Part shown: positions 25,554 through 39,086 of the stretch, piece after piece
How the letters are laid out: each line of letters opens with the position of its first letter
How positions within the stretch are numbered: position 1 is the first letter of the stretch
Source of the DNA: Synchiropus splendidus
Lineage: Eukaryota > Chordata > Actinopteri > Syngnathiformes > Callionymidae
NCBI RefSeq assembly: GCF_027744825.2
Contig: NC_071351.1
Span: 15,947,001-16,011,000, forward strand
DNA length: 64,000 nt
Reading direction: 5' to 3'
Translations under genes and position numbers: made by a program
Notes under the pieces: generated by a model
Told to the model about the DNA's origin: nothing
The model's input: the letters and a program-made list of their open reading frames with translations, nothing else
The model's database searches: none

Positions 25554-27124
25554 TTGCACATCAAATCTAAGCTGTCTGAAGTGTTTTTCCAAAGTTATCA
25601 ACATTTTTATGTTTGGCGTTCCGGAACCCACCTTATCTCAGGCTGAAAACGCGTTTTCTGCATTGTGCCATAACTTTGTAGGGAAGCTTCAGAACATGAA
25701 ATTTTCACATCCCACTATAGCAGAAAGGGTCTTTCTAGTATTTGCACATCAAATCTAAGCTGTCTGAAGTGTTTTCGAAAGTTATCAACATTTTATGTTT
25801 GGCATTCCAGAACCCACCTTATCTCATGCTGAAAACGCGTTTTCTGCATTGTGCCATAACTTTGCAGGGAAGCTTCAGAACATGAAATTTTCACGTCCCA
25901 CTATAGCAGAAAGGGTCTTTCTAGTAGTTGCACATCAAATCTAAGCTGTCTCAAGTGTTTTTCCAAAGTTATCAACATTTTTATGTTTGGCGTTCCGGAA
26001 CCCACCTTATCTCAAGCTGAAAACGCGTTTTCTGCATTGTGCCATAACTTTGCAGGGAACCTTTAGAACATGAAATTTTAACCTCCCACTATAGCAGAAA
26101 GGGTCTTTCTAGGAGTTACACATCAAATCTAAGCTGTCTGAAGTGTTTTTCCAAAGTTATCAACATTTTTATGTTTGGCGTTCCGGAATCGACCTTATCT
26201 CAGGCTGAAAACGCGTTTTACGGATTGTGCCATAACTTTGCAGGGAAGCTTCAGAACATGAAATTTTCACGTCCCACTATAGCAGAAAGGGTCTTTCTAG
26301 TAGTTGCACATCAAATCTAAGCTGTCTCAAGTGTTTTTCCAAAGTTATCAACATTTTTATGTTTGGCGTTCCGGAACCCACCTTATCTCAAGCTGAAAAC
26401 GCGTTTTCTGCATTGTGCCATAACTTTGCAGGGAACCTTTAGAACATGAAATTTTAACCTCCCACTATAGCAGAAAGGGTCTTTCTAGGAGTTGCACATC
26501 AAATCTAAGCTGTCTGAAGTGTTTTTCCAAAGTTATCAACATTTTTATGTTTGGCGTTCCGGAACCCACCTTATCTCAGGCTGAAAACGCGTTTTCTGCA
26601 TTGTGCCATAACTTTGTAGGGAAGCTTCAGAACATGAAATTTTCACATCCCACTATAGCAGAAAGGGTCTTTCTAGTATTTGCACATCAAATCTAAGCTG
26701 TCTGAAGTGTTTTCGAAAGTTATCAACATTTTATGTTTGGCATTCCAGAACCCACCTTATCTCATGCTGAAAACGCGTTTTCTGCATTGTGCCATAACTT
26801 TGCAGGGAAGCTTCAGAACATGAAATTTTCACGTCCCACTATAGCAGAAAGGGTCTTTCTAGTAGTTGCACATCAAATCTAAGCTGTCTCAAGTGTTTTT
26901 CCAAAGTTATCAACATTTTTATGTTTGGCGTTCCGGAACCCACCTTATCTCAAGCTGAAAACGCGTTTTCTGCATTGTGCCATAACTTTGCAGGGAACCT
27001 TTAGAACATGAAATTTTAACCTCCCACTATAGCAGAAAGGGTCTTTCTAGGAGTTACACATCAAATCTAAGCTGTCTGAAGTGTTTTTCCAAAGTTATCA
27101 ACATTTTTATGTTTGGCGTTCCGG
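25554..27124 (+). repeat. Five-monomer tandem duplication (938-bp period)
   Basis: Sequence from about 25,554 to 26,491 is repeated, incompletely, from 26,492 to about 27,124. Shared markers are CTTTGTAGGGAAGC, TTCACATCCC, the 186-bp monomer with GTGTTTTCGAAAG (25,770 and 26,708) and GGCATTCCAGAACCC, CTCATGCTG, GTCTCAAGTG, and TCTAGGAGTTACAC (26,111 and 27,049). The period is 938 rather than 940 bp because the GTGTTTTCGAAAG monomer carries two single-base losses. The second copy overlaps the start of the large super-repeat. Confidence 0.85.
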
Positions 27125-30100
27125 AACCCACCTTATCTCAAGCTGAAAACCCGTTTTCTGCATTGTGCCATAACTTTGCAGGGAAGCGTCAGAACATGAA
27201 ATGTTCACCTCGCACTATAGCAGAAAGGGTCTTTCTAGTAGTTGCACATCAAATCTAAGCTGTCTGAAGTGTTTTTCCAAAGTTATCAACATTTTTATTT
27301 TTGGCGTTCCGGAATCGACCTTATCTCAGGATGAAAAATCGTTTTCTGCATTGTCCCATAACTTTGCAGGGAAGCTTCAGAACATGAAATTTTCACGTCC
27401 CACTATAGCAGAAAGGGTCTTTCTAGTAGTTGCACATCAAATCTAAGCTGTCTGAAGTGTTTTTCCAAAGTTATCAACATTTTTATGTTTGGCGTTCCAG
27501 AATCGACCTTATCTCAGGCTGAAAACGCGTTTTACGCATTGTGCCATAACTTTACAGGGAAGCTTCAGAAAATGAAATTTTCACCTCCCACTATAGCCGA
27601 AAGGGTCCTTCTAGTAGTTGCACATCAAATCTAAGCTGTCTGAAGTGTTTTTCGAAAGTTATCAACATTTTTTTGTTTTGGCGTTCCAGAATCGACCTTA
27701 TCTCAGGCTGAAAACGCGTTTTCTGCATTGTGCCATAACTTCTCAGGGAAGCTTCAGAACATGAAATGTTCACCTCCCACTATAGCAGAAAGGGTCTTTC
27801 TAGTAGCTGCACATCAAATCTAAGCTGTATGAAGTGTTTTTCCAAAGTTATCAACATTTTTATGTTTGGCGTTCCAGAATCAACCTTATCTCAGGCTGAA
27901 AACGCGTTTTACGCATTGTGCCATAACTTTGGAGGGAAGCTTCAGAAAATGAAATTTTCACCTCCCACTATAGCAGAAAGGGTCTTTCTAGTAGCTGCAC
28001 ATCAAATCTAAGCTGTCTGAAGTGTTTTTCCAAAGTTATCAACATTTTTATGTTTGGCGTTCCGGAACCCACCTTATCTCAAGCTGAAAACGCGTTTTCT
28101 GCATTGTGCCATAACTTTGCAGGGAACCTTTAGAACATGAAATTTTCACCTCCCACTATAGCAGAAAGGGTCTTTCTAGTAGTTGCACATCAAATCTAAG
28201 CTGACTGATGTGTTTTTCGAAAGTTATCAACATTTTTATGTTTGGCGTTCCGGAATCGACCTTATCTCAGTCTGAAAACGCGTTTTACGCATTGTGCCAT
28301 AACTTTGCAGGGAAGCTTCAGAAAATGAAATTTTCACCTCCCACTATAGGAGAAAGGGTCTTTCTAGTAGTTGCACATCAAATCTAAGCTGTCTGAAGTG
28401 TTTTTCGAAAGTTATCAACATTTTTATGTTTGGCGTTCCGGAATCGACCTTATCTCAGGATGAAAATTCGTTTTCTGCATTGTCCCATAACTTTGCAGGG
28501 AAGCTTCAGAACATGAAATTTTCACGTCCCACTATAGCAGAAAGGGTCTTTCTAGTATTTGCACATCAAATCTAAGCTGTGTGAGGTGTTTTCGAAAGTT
28601 ATCAACATTTTTATGTTTGGCGTTCCGGAACCCACCTTATCTCTTGCTGAAAACGCGTTTTCTGCATTGTCCCATAACTTTGCAGGGAAGCTTCAGAACA
28701 TGAAATTTTCACGTCCCACTATAGCAGAAAGGGTCTTTCTAGTAGTTGCACATCAAATCTAAGCTGTCTGAAGTGTTTTCCGAAAGTTATCAACATTTTT
28801 ATGTTTGGCGTTCCGGAATCGACCTTATCTCAGGATGAAAAATCGTTTTCTGCATTGTCCCATAACTTTGCAGGGAAGCTTCAGAACGTGAAATTTTCAC
28901 GTCCCACTATAGCAGAAAGGGTCTTTCTAGTATTTGCACATCAAATCTACGCATTCTGATGTGTTTTTCCAAAGTTATCAACATTTTTATGTTTGGTGTT
29001 CCGGAATCGACCTTATCTCGGGCTGAAGACGCGTTTTACGCATTGTGCCATAACTTTGGAGGGAAGCTTCAGAAAATGAAATTTTCACCTCCCACTATAG
29101 CAGAAAGGGTCTTTCTAGTAGTTGCACATCAAATCTAAGCTGTCTGAAGTGTTTTTCGAAAGTTATCAACATTTTTATGTTTGGCGTTCCGGAATCAACC
29201 TTATCTCAGGCTGAAAACGCGTTTTCTGCATTGTCCCATTACTTTCCAGGGAAGCTTCAGAACATGAAATTTTGACCTCCCACTATAGCAGAAAGGGTCT
29301 TTCTAGTAGTTGCACATCAAATCTAAGCTGTCTGATGTGTTTTTCCAAAGTTATCAACATTTTTATGTTTGGCGTTCCGGAATCGACCTTATCTCAGGCT
29401 GAAAACGCGTTTTCTGCATTGTGCCATAACTTCTCAGCGAAGCTTCAGAACATGAAATGTTCACCTCCCACTATAGCAGAAAGGGTCTTTCTAGTAGTTG
29501 CACATCAAATCTAAGCTGTCTGAAGTGTTTTTCCAAAGTTATCAACATTTTTATGTTTGGCGTTCCGGAACCCACCTTATCTCAGGCTGAAAACGCGTTT
29601 TCTGCATTGTGCCATAACTTTGCAGGGAAGCTTCAGAACATGAAATTTTCACGTCCCACTATAGCAGAAAGGGTCTTTCTAGTAGTTGCACATCAAATCT
29701 AAGCTGTCTCAAGTGTTTTTCCAAAGTTATCAACATTTTTATGTTTGGCGTTCCAGAATCAACCTTATCTCAGGCTGAAAACGCGTTTTACGCATTGTGC
29801 CATAACTTTACAGGGAAGCTTCAGAAAAAGAAATTTTCACCTCCCACTATAGGAGAAAGGGTCCTTCTAGTAGTTGCACATCAAATCTAAGCTGTCTGAA
29901 GTGTTTTTCGAAAGTTATCAACATTTTTTTGTTTTGGCGTTCCAGAATCGACCTTATCTCAGGCTGAAAACGCGTTTTCTGCATTGTGCCATAACTTCTC
30001 AGGGAAGCTTCAGAACATGAAATGTTCACCTCCCACTATAGCAGAAAGGGTCTTTCTAGTAGCTGCACATCAAATCTAAGCTGTATGAAGTGTTTTTCCA

Positions 30101-33100
30101 AAGTTATCAACATTTTTATGTTTGGCGTTCCAGAATCAACCTTATCTCAGGCTGAAAACGCGTTTTACGCATTGTGCCATAACTTTGGAGGGAAGCTTCA
30201 GAAAATGAAATTTTCACCTCCCACTATAGCAGAAAGGGTCTTTCTAGTCGTTGTACATCAAATCTAAGCTGTCTGAAGTGTTTTTCCAAAGTTATCAACA
30301 TTTTTGTGTTTGGCGTTCCGGAACCCACCTTATCTCTGGCTGGAAACGCGTTTTCTGCATTGTGCCATAACTTCTCAGGGAAGCTTCAGAACATGAAATG
30401 TTCACCTCCCACTATAGCAGAAAGGGTCTTTCTAGTAGCTGCACATCAAATCTAATCTGTCTGAAGTGTTTTTCCAAAGTTATCAACATTTTTATGTTTG
30501 GCGTTCCGGAACCCACCTTATCTCAAGCTGAAAACGCGTTTTCTGCATTGTGCCATAACTTTGCAGGGAACCTTTAGAACATGAAATTTTCACCTCCCAC
30601 TATAGCAGAAAGGGTCTTTCTACTAGTTGCACATCAAATCTAAGCTGTCTGAAGTGTTTTTCGAAAGTTATCAACAATTTTATGTTTGGCGTTCCGAAAC
30701 CCACCTTATCTCAGGCTGAAAAGCGTTTTTACGCATTGTGCCATAACTTTTCAGGGAAGCTTCAGAACATGAAATTTTAACCTCCCACTATAGCAGAAAG
30801 GGTCTTTCTAGTAGTTGCACATCAAATCTAAGCTGTCTGAAGTGTTTTTCGAAAGTTATCAACACTTTTATATTTGCCGTTCCGAAACCCACCTTATCTC
30901 AGGCTGAAAAGCGTTTTTGTGCACTGTGCCATAACTTTTCAGGGAAGCTTCAGAACATGAAATTTTAACCTCCCACTATAGCAGAAAGGGTCTTTGTAGT
31001 AGTTGCACATCAATTCTAAGGAGTCTGAAGTGTTTTTCGAAAGTTATCAACACTTTTATGTTTGGCGTTCCGAAACCCACCTTATCTCAGGCTGAAAAGC
31101 GTTTTTGTGCATTGTGCCATAACTTTTCAGGGAAGCTTCAGAACATGAAATTTTAACCTCCCACTATAGCAGAAAGGGTCTTTCTAGTAGTTGCACATCA
31201 AATCTAAGCTGTCTGAAGTTTTTTTCGAAAGTTATTAACACTTTTATGTTTGGCGTTCCGAAACCCACCTTATCTCAGGCTGAAAAGCGTTTTTGTGCAT
31301 TGTGCCATAACCTTTCAGGGAAGCTTCAGAACATGAAATTTTAACCTCCCACTATAGCAGAAAGGGTCTTTCTAGTAGTTGCACATGAAATCTAATCTTT
31401 CTGAAGTGTTTTTCGAAAGTTATCAACAATTTTATGTTTGGCGTTCCGAAACCCACCTTATCTCAGGCTGAAAAGCGTTTTTTTTCATTGTGCCATAACT
31501 TTTCAGGGAAGCTTCAGAACATGAAATTTTAACCTCCGACTAAAGCAGAAAGGGTCTTTCTAGTCGTTGCACATCAAATCTAAGCTGTCTGAAGTTTTTT
31601 TTCGAAAGTTATCAACACTTTTATGTTTGGCGTTCTAAAAACCCACCTTATCTCAGGCTGAAAAGCGTTTTTGTGCATTGTGCCATAACTTTTCAGGGAA
31701 GCTTCAGAACATGAAATTTTAACCTCCCACTATAGCAGAAAGGGTCTTTCTAGTAGTTGCACATCAAATCTAATCTTTCTGAAGTGTTTTTCGAAAGTTA
31801 TCAACAATTTTATGTTTGGCGTTCCGAAACCCACCTTATCTCAGGCTGAAAAGCGTTTTTTTTCATTGTGCCATAACTTTTCAGGGAAGCTTCAGAACAT
31901 GAAATTTTAACCTACGACTAAAGCAGAAAGGGTCTTTCTAGTCGTTGCACATCAAATCTAAGCTGTCTGATGTGTTTTTCGAAAGTTATTAACACTTTTA
32001 TGTTTGGCGTTCCGAAACCCACCTTATCTCAGGCTGAAAATCGTTTTTACGCATTGTGCCATAACTTTTCAGGGAAGCTTCAGAACATGAAATTTTAACC
32101 TCCCACTATAGCAGAAAGGGTCTTTCTAGTAGTTGCACATCAAATCTAAGCTGTCTGAAGTTTTTGTCGAAAGTTATCAACACTTTTATGTTTGGCGTTT
32201 TAAAAACCCACCTTATCTCAGGCTGAAAAGCGTTTTTGTGCATTGTGCCATAACTTTTCAGGGTAGCTTCAGAACATGAAATTTTAACCTCCCACTGTAG
32301 CAGAAAGGGTCTTTCTTGTAGTTGCACATCAAATCTAAGCTGTTTGAAGTGTTTTTCGAAAGTTATCAACACTTTTATGTTTGGCGTTCCGAAACCCACC
32401 TTATCTCAGGCTGAAAAGCGTTTTTGTGCATTGTGCCATAACTTTTCAGGGAAGCTTCAGAACATGAAATTTTAACCTCCCACTATAGCAGAAAGGTTCT
32501 TTCTAGTAGTTACTCATCAAATCTAAGCTGTCTGAAGGGTTTTTCGAAAGTTATCAACAATTTTATGTTTGGCGTTCCGAAACCCACCTTATCTCAGGCT
32601 GAAAAGCGTTTTTACGCATTGTGCCATAACTTTTCAGGGAAGCTTCAGAACATGAAATTTTAACCTCCCACTAAAGCAGAAAGGGTCTTTGTAGTAGTTA
32701 CACATCAAATCTAAGGAGTCTGAAGTGTTTTTCGAAAGTTATCAACACTTTCATGTTTGGCGTTCCGAAACCCACCTTATCTCAGGCTGAAAAGCATTTT
32801 GTGCATTGTGCCATAACTTTTCAGGGAAGCTTCAGAACATGAAATTTTAACCTCCCACTATAGCAGAAAGGGTCTTTCTAGTAGTTGCACATCAAATCTA
32901 AGCTGTCTGAAGTGTTTTTCGAAAGTTATCAACACTTTTATGTTTGGCTTTCCGAAACCCAACTTATCTCAGGCTGAAAAGCGTTTTTACGCATTGTGCC
33001 ATAACTTTTCAGGGAAGCTTCAGAACGTAAACTTTTAACCTCCCACTAAAGCAGAAAGGGTCTTTGTAGTAGTTACACATCAAATCTAAGGAGTCTGAAG

Positions 33101-34010
33101 TGTTTTTCGAAAGTTATCAACACTTTCATGTTTGGCGTTCCGAAACCCACCTTATCTCAGGCTGAAAAGCGTTTTTGTGCATTGTGCCATAACTTTTCAG
33201 GGAAGCTTCAGAACATGAAATTTTAACCTCCCACTATAGCAGAAAGGGTCTTTCTAGTAGTTGCACATCAAATCTAAGCTGTCTGAAGTGTTTTTCGAAA
33301 GTTATCAACACTTTTATGTTTAGCGTTCCGAAACCCACCTTATCTCAGGCTGAAAAGCGTTTTTGTGCATTGTGCCATAACTTTTCAGGGAAGCTTCAGA
33401 ACATGAAATTTTAACCTCCCACTATAGCAGAAAGGGTCTTTCTAGTAGTTGCACATCAAATCTAAGCTGTCTGAAGTGTTTTTCGAAAGTTATTAACACT
33501 TTTATGTTTGGCGTTCCGAAACCCACCTTATCTCAGGCTGAAAAGCGTTTTTGTGCATTGTGCCATAACCTTTCAGGGAAGCTTCAGAACATGAAATTTT
33601 AACCTCCCACTATAGCAGAAAGGGTCTTTCTAGTAGTTGCACATCAAATCTAATCTTTCTGAAGTGTTTTTCGAAAGTTATCAACAATTTTATGTTTGGC
33701 GTTCCGAAACCCACCTTATCTCAGGCTGAAAAGCGTTTTTTTTCATTGTGCCATAACTTTTCAGGGAAGCTTCAGAACATGAAATTTTAACCTCCGACTA
33801 AAGCAGAAAGGGTCTTTCTAGTCGTTGCACATCAAATCTAAGCTGTCTGATGTGTTTTTCGAAAGTTATTAACACTTTTATGTTTGGCGTTCCGAAACCC
33901 ACCTTATCTCAGGCTGAAAAGCGTTTTTACGCATTGTGCCATAACTTTTCAGGGAAGCTTCAGAACATGAAATTTTAACCTCCCACTATAGCAGAAAGGG
34001 TCTTTCTAGG
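26114..34010 (+). repeat. A-plus-B super-repeat, copy 1 (7,897 bp)
   Basis: First of three consecutive copies of a compound unit, an A block (26,114-30,624) followed by a B block (30,625-34,010). Its head AGTTACACATC after TCTAGG aligns with copy 3 at 44,355 (offset 18,241, 97 monomers) and with copy 2 at 34,011 (offset 7,897). The offset to copy 2 changes inside the unit (7,897, 7,521, 7,709, then 8,650 bp), each step being a whole number of monomers. Copy 1 lacks the five-monomer duplication found in copies 2 and 3, and lacks one monomer with GTGTTTGGCG/CTCTGGCTGG near 28,010. Confidence 0.9.
30625..34010 (+). repeat. Family-B block in super-repeat copy 1
   Basis: Eighteen monomers with TTTTTCGAAAG, CACTTTTATG or CAATTTTATG, TTCCGAAACCC, GAAAAGCGTTTTTGTGC, CTTTTCAGGG and TTTTAACC. 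The A-to-B switch occurs across TCTACTAGTTGC at 30,620-30,630, and the same TCTACTAG precedes the switch in copies 2 and 3. The block ends with a GTTATTAACAC/GTTTTTACGC monomer before the A head. Variants include GCGTTTTTTTTCATTG (31,483 and 31,853), GCGTTTTAAAAACCC (32,197) and GAACGTAAACTTTTAACC (33,023). Confidence 0.93.
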
Positions 34011-37000
34011 AGTTACACATCAAATCTAAGCTGTCTGAAGTGTTTTTCCAAAGTTATCAACATTTTTATGTTTGGCGTTCCGGAATCGACCTTATCTCAG
34101 GCTGAAAACGCGTTTTACGGATTGTGCCATAACTTTGCAGGGAAGCTTCAGAACATGAAATTTTCACGTCCCACTATAGCAGAAAGGGTCTTTCTAGTAG
34201 TTGCACATCAAATCTAAGCTGTCTCAAGTGTTTTTCCAAAGTTATCAACATTTTTATGTTTGGCGTTCCGGAACCCACCTTATCTCAAGCTGAAAACGCG
34301 TTTTCTGCATTGTGCCATAACTTTGCAGGGAACCTTTAGAACATGAAATTTTAACCTCCCACTATAGCAGAAAGGGTCTTTCTAGGAGTTGCACATCAAA
34401 TCTAAGCTGTCTGAAGTGTTTTTCCAAAGTTATCAACATTTTTATGTTTGGCGTTCCGGAACCCACCTTATCTCAGGCTGAAAACGCGTTTTCTGCATTG
34501 TGCCATAACTTTGTAGGGAAGCTTCAGAACATGAAATTTTCACATCCCACTATAGCAGAAAGGGTCTTTCTAGTATTTGCACATCAAATCTAAGCTGTCT
34601 GAAGTGTTTTCGAAAGTTATCAACATTTTATGTTTGGCATTCCAGAACCCACCTTATCTCATGCTGAAAACGCGTTTTCTGCATTGTGCCATAACTTTGC
34701 AGGGAAGCGTCAGAACATGAAATGTTCACCTCGCACTATAGCAGAAAGGGTCTTTCTAGTAGTTGCACATCAAATCTAAGCTGTCTGAAGTGTTTTTCCA
34801 AAGTTATCAACATTTTTATTTTTGGCGTTCCGGAATCGACCTTATCTCAGGATGAAAAATCGTTTTCTGCATTGTCCCATAACTTTGCAGGGAAGCTTCA
34901 GAACATGAAATTTTCACGTCCCACTATAGCAGAAAGGGTCTTTCTAGTAGTTGCACATCAAATCTAAGCTGTCTGAAGTGTTTTTCCAAAGTTATCAACA
35001 TTTTTATGTTTGGCGTTCCAGAATCGACCTTATCTCAGGCTGAAAACGCGTTTTACGCATTGTGCCATAACTTTACAGGGAAGCTTCAGAAAATGAAATT
35101 TTCACCTCCCACTATAGCCGAAAGGGTCCTTCTAGTAGTTGCACATCAAATCTAAGCTGTCTGAAGTGTTTTTCGAAAGTTATCAACATTTTTTTGTTTT
35201 GGCGTTCCAGAATCGACCTTATCTCAGGCTGAAAACGCGTTTTCTGCATTGTGCCATAACTTCTCAGGGAAGCTTCAGAACATGAAATGTTCACCTCCCA
35301 CTATAGCAGAAAGGGTCTTTCTAGTAGCTGCACATCAAATCTAAGCTGTATGAAGTGTTTTTCCAAAGTTATCAACATTTTTATGTTTGGCGTTCCAGAA
35401 TCAACCTTATCTCAGGCTGAAAACGCGTTTTACGCATTGTGCCATAACTTTGGAGGGAAGCTTCAGAAAATGAAATTTTCACCTCCCACTATAGCAGAAA
35501 GGGTCTTTCTAGTCGTTGTACATCAAATCTAAGCTGTCTGAAGTGTTTTTCCAAAGTTATCAACATTTTTGTGTTTGGCGTTCCGGAACCCACCTTATCT
35601 CTGGCTGGAAACGCGTTTTCTGCATTGTGCCATAACTTCTCAGGGAAGCTTCAGAACATGAAATGTTCACCTCCCACTATAGCAGAAAGGGTCTTTCTAG
35701 TAGCTGCACATCAAATCTAAGCTGTCTGAAGTGTTTTTCCAAAGTTATCAACATTTTTATGTTTGGCGTTCCGGAACCCACCTTATCTCAAGCTGAAAAC
35801 GCGTTTTCTGCATTGTGCCATAACTTTGCAGGGAACCTTTAGAACATGAAATTTTCACCTCCCACTATAGCAGAAAGGGTCTTTCTAGTAGTTGCACATC
35901 AAATCTAAGCTGACTGATGTGTTTTTCGAAAGTTATCAACATTTTTATGTTTGGCGTTCCGGAATCGACCTTATCTCAGTCTGAAAACGCGTTTTACGCA
36001 TTGTGCCATAACTTTGCAGGGAAGCTTCAGAAAATGAAATTTTCACCTCCCACTATAGGAGAAAGGGTCTTTCTAGTAGTTGCACATCAAATCTAAGCTG
36101 TCTGAAGTGTTTTTCGAAAGTTATCAACATTTTTATGTTTGGCGTTCCGGAATCGACCTTATCTCAGGATGAAAATTCGTTTTCTGCATTGTCCCATAAC
36201 TTTGCAGGGAAGCTTCAGAACATGAAATTTTCACGTCCCACTATAGCAGAAAGGGTCTTTCTAGTATTTGCACATCAAATCTAAGCTGTGTGAGGTGTTT
36301 TCGAAAGTTATCAACATTTTTATGTTTGGCGTTCCGGAACCCACCTTATCTCTTGCTGAAAACGCGTTTTCTGCATTGTCCCATAACTTTGCAGGGAAGC
36401 TTCAGAACATGAAATTTTCACGTCCCACTATAGCAGAAAGGGTCTTTCTAGTAGTTGCACATCAAATCTAAGCTGTCTGAAGTGTTTTCCGAAAGTTATC
36501 AACATTTTTATGTTTGGCGTTCCGGAATCGACCTTATCTCAGGATGAAAAATCGTTTTCTGCATTGTCCCATAACTTTGCAGGGAAGCTTCAGAACGTGA
36601 AATTTTCACGTCCCACTATAGCAGAAAGGGTCTTTCTAGTATTTGCACATCAAATCTACGCATTCTGATGTGTTTTTCCAAAGTTATCAACATTTTTATG
36701 TTTGGTGTTCCGGAATCGACCTTATCTCGGGCTGAAGACGCGTTTTACGCATTGTGCCATAACTTTGGAGGGAAGCTTCAGAAAATGAAATTTTCACCTC
36801 CCACTATAGCAGAAAGGGTCTTTCTAGTAGTTGCACATCAAATCTAAGCTGTCTGAAGTGTTTTTCGAAAGTTATCAACATTTTTATGTTTGGCGTTCCG
36901 GAATCGACCTTATCTCAGGCTGAAAACGCGTTTTCTGCATTGTCCCATTACTTTCCAGGGAAGCTTCAGAACATGAAATTTTGACCTCCCACTATAGCAG

Positions 37001-37204
37001 AAAGGGTCTTTCTAGTAGTTGCACATCAAATCTAAGCTGTCTGATGTGTTTTTCCAAAGTTATCAACATTTTTATGTTTGGCGTTCCGGAATCGACCTTA
37101 TCTCAGGCTGAAAACGCGTTTTCTGCATTGTGCCATAACTTCTCAGCGAAGCTTCAGAACATGAAATGTTCACCTCCCACTATAGCAGAAAGGGTCTTTC
37201 TAGT

Positions 37205-39086
37205 AGTTGCACATCAAATCTAAGCTGTCTGAAGTGTTTTTCCAAAGTTATCAACATTTTTATGTTTGGCGTTCCGGAACCCACCTTATCTCAGGCTGAA
37301 AACGCGTTTTCTGCATTGTGCCATAACTTTGCAGGGAAGCTTCAGAACATGAAATTTTCACGTCCCACTATAGCAGAAAGGGTCTTTCTAGTAGTTGCAC
37401 ATCAAATCTAAGCTGTCTCAAGTGTTTTTCCAAAGTTATCAACATTTTTATGTTTGGCGTTCCAGAATCAACCTTATCTCAGGCTGAAAACGCGTTTTAC
37501 GCATTGTGCCATAACTTTACAGGGAAGCTTCAGAAAAAGAAATTTTCACCTCCCACTATAGGAGAAAGGGTCCTTCTAGTAGTTGCACATCAAATCTAAG
37601 CTGTCTGAAGTGTTTTTTGAAAGTTATCAACATTTTTTTGTTTTGGCGTTCCAGAATCGACCTTATCTCAGGCTGAAAACGCGTTTTCTGCATTGTGCCA
37701 TAACTTCTCAGGGAAGCTTCAGAACATGAAATGTTCACCTCCCACTATAGCAGAAAGGGTCTTTCTAGTAGCTGCACATCAAATCTAAGCTGTATGAAGT
37801 GTTTTTCCAAAGTTATCAACATTTTTATGTTTGGCGTTCCAGAATCAACCTTATCTCAGGCTGAAAACGCGTTTTACGCATTGTGCCATAACTTTGGAGG
37901 GAAGCTTCAGAAAATGAAATTTTCACCTCCCACTATAGCAGAAAGGGTCTTTCTAGTCGTTGTACATCAAATCTAAGCTGTCTGAAGTGTTTTTCCAAAG
38001 TTATCAACATTTTTGTGTTTGGCGTTCCGGAACCCACCTTATCTCTGGCTGGAAACGCGTTTTCTGCATTGTGCCATAACTTCTCAGGGAAGCTTCAGAA
38101 CATGAAATGTTCACCTCCCACTATAGCAGAAAGGGTCTTTCTAGTAGTTGCACATCAAATCTAAGCTGTCTGAAGTGTTTTTCCAAAGTTATCAACATTT
38201 TTATGTTTGGCGTTCCGGAACCCACCTTATCTCAGGCTGAAAACGCGTTTTCTGCATTGTGCCATAACTTTGCAGGGAAGCTTCAGAACATGAAATTTTC
38301 ACGTCCCACTATAGCAGAAAGGGTCTTTCTAGTAGTTGCACATCAAATCTAAGCTGTCTCAAGTGTTTTTCCAAAGTTATCAACATTTTTATGTTTGGCG
38401 TTCCAGAATCAACCTTATCTCAGGCTGAAAACGCGTTTTACGCATTGTGCCATAACTTTACAGGGAAGCTTCAGAAAAAGAAATTTTCACCTCCCACTAT
38501 AGGAGAAAGGGTCCTTCTAGTAGTTGCACATCAAATCTAAGCTGTCTGAAGTGTTTTTCGAAAGTTATCAACATTTTTTTGTTTTGGCGTTCCAGAATCG
38601 ACCTTATCTCAGGCTGAAAACGCGTTTTCTGCATTGTGCCATAACTTCTCAGGGAAGCTTCAGAACATGAAATGTTCACCTCCCACTATAGCAGAAAGGG
38701 TCTTTCTAGTAGCTGCACATCAAATCTAAGCTGTATGAAGTGTTTTTCCAAAGTTATCAACATTTTTATGTTTGGCGTTCCAGAATCAACCTTATCTCAG
38801 GCTGAAAACGCGTTTTACGCATTGTGCCATAACTTTGGAGGGAAGCTTCAGAAAATGAAATTTTCACCTCCCACTATAGCAGAAAGGGTCTTTCTAGTCG
38901 TTGTACATCAAATCTAAGCTGTCTGAAGTGTTTTTCCAAAGTTATCAACATTTTTGTGTTTGGCGTTCCGGAACCCACCTTATCTCTGGCTGGAAACGCG
39001 TTTTCTGCATTGTGCCATAACTTCTCAGGGAAGCTTCAGAACATGAAGTGTTCACCTCCCACTATAGCAGAAAGGGTCTTTCTAGT
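37205..39086 (+). repeat. Five-monomer tandem duplication (941 bp x 2) in copy 2
   Basis: 37,205-38,145 is repeated at 38,146-39,086. The five monomers in order carry TTCCGGAACCC with CACGTCCC; GTCTCAAGTG with GAAAAAGAAATTTTC and TATAGGAG; TTTTTTTGTTTTGGCG; CTGTATGAAG with CTTTGGAGGG and GTCGTTGTAC; and TTTTGTGTTTGG with CTCTGGCTGGAAACG. In copy 1 the series occurs once (about 29,496-30,436). One private difference between the two halves is GTTTTTTGAAAG near 37,612 against GTTTTTCGAAAG near 38,553. Confidence 0.92.

Larger units (their letters stand above)
1..26113 (+). repeat. Heterogeneous family-A satellite block (left part)
   Basis: Monomers here are mostly family A: TTTTTCCAAAG, CATTTTTATG, TTCCGGAA, AAAACGCGTTTT, CTTTGCAGGG. 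Several A variants are interspersed. They differ at monomer positions 76-80 (TCGACC or CCCACC), at 92-100 (GGCTGAAAACG or GGATGAAAAATCG, the latter paired with CATTGTCCC), at 103-110 (TTTTCTGC, TTTTACGC or TTGTCTGC) and at 127-134 (GCAGGGAAGC, GCATGGAAGC, GCAGGGAACC or CTCAGGGAAG). Variant order is locally repeated, but no single period covers the block. This variety contrasts with the uniform B-rich right end and suggests older or less recently homogenised sequence; that age reading is inference. Confidence 0.9.
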
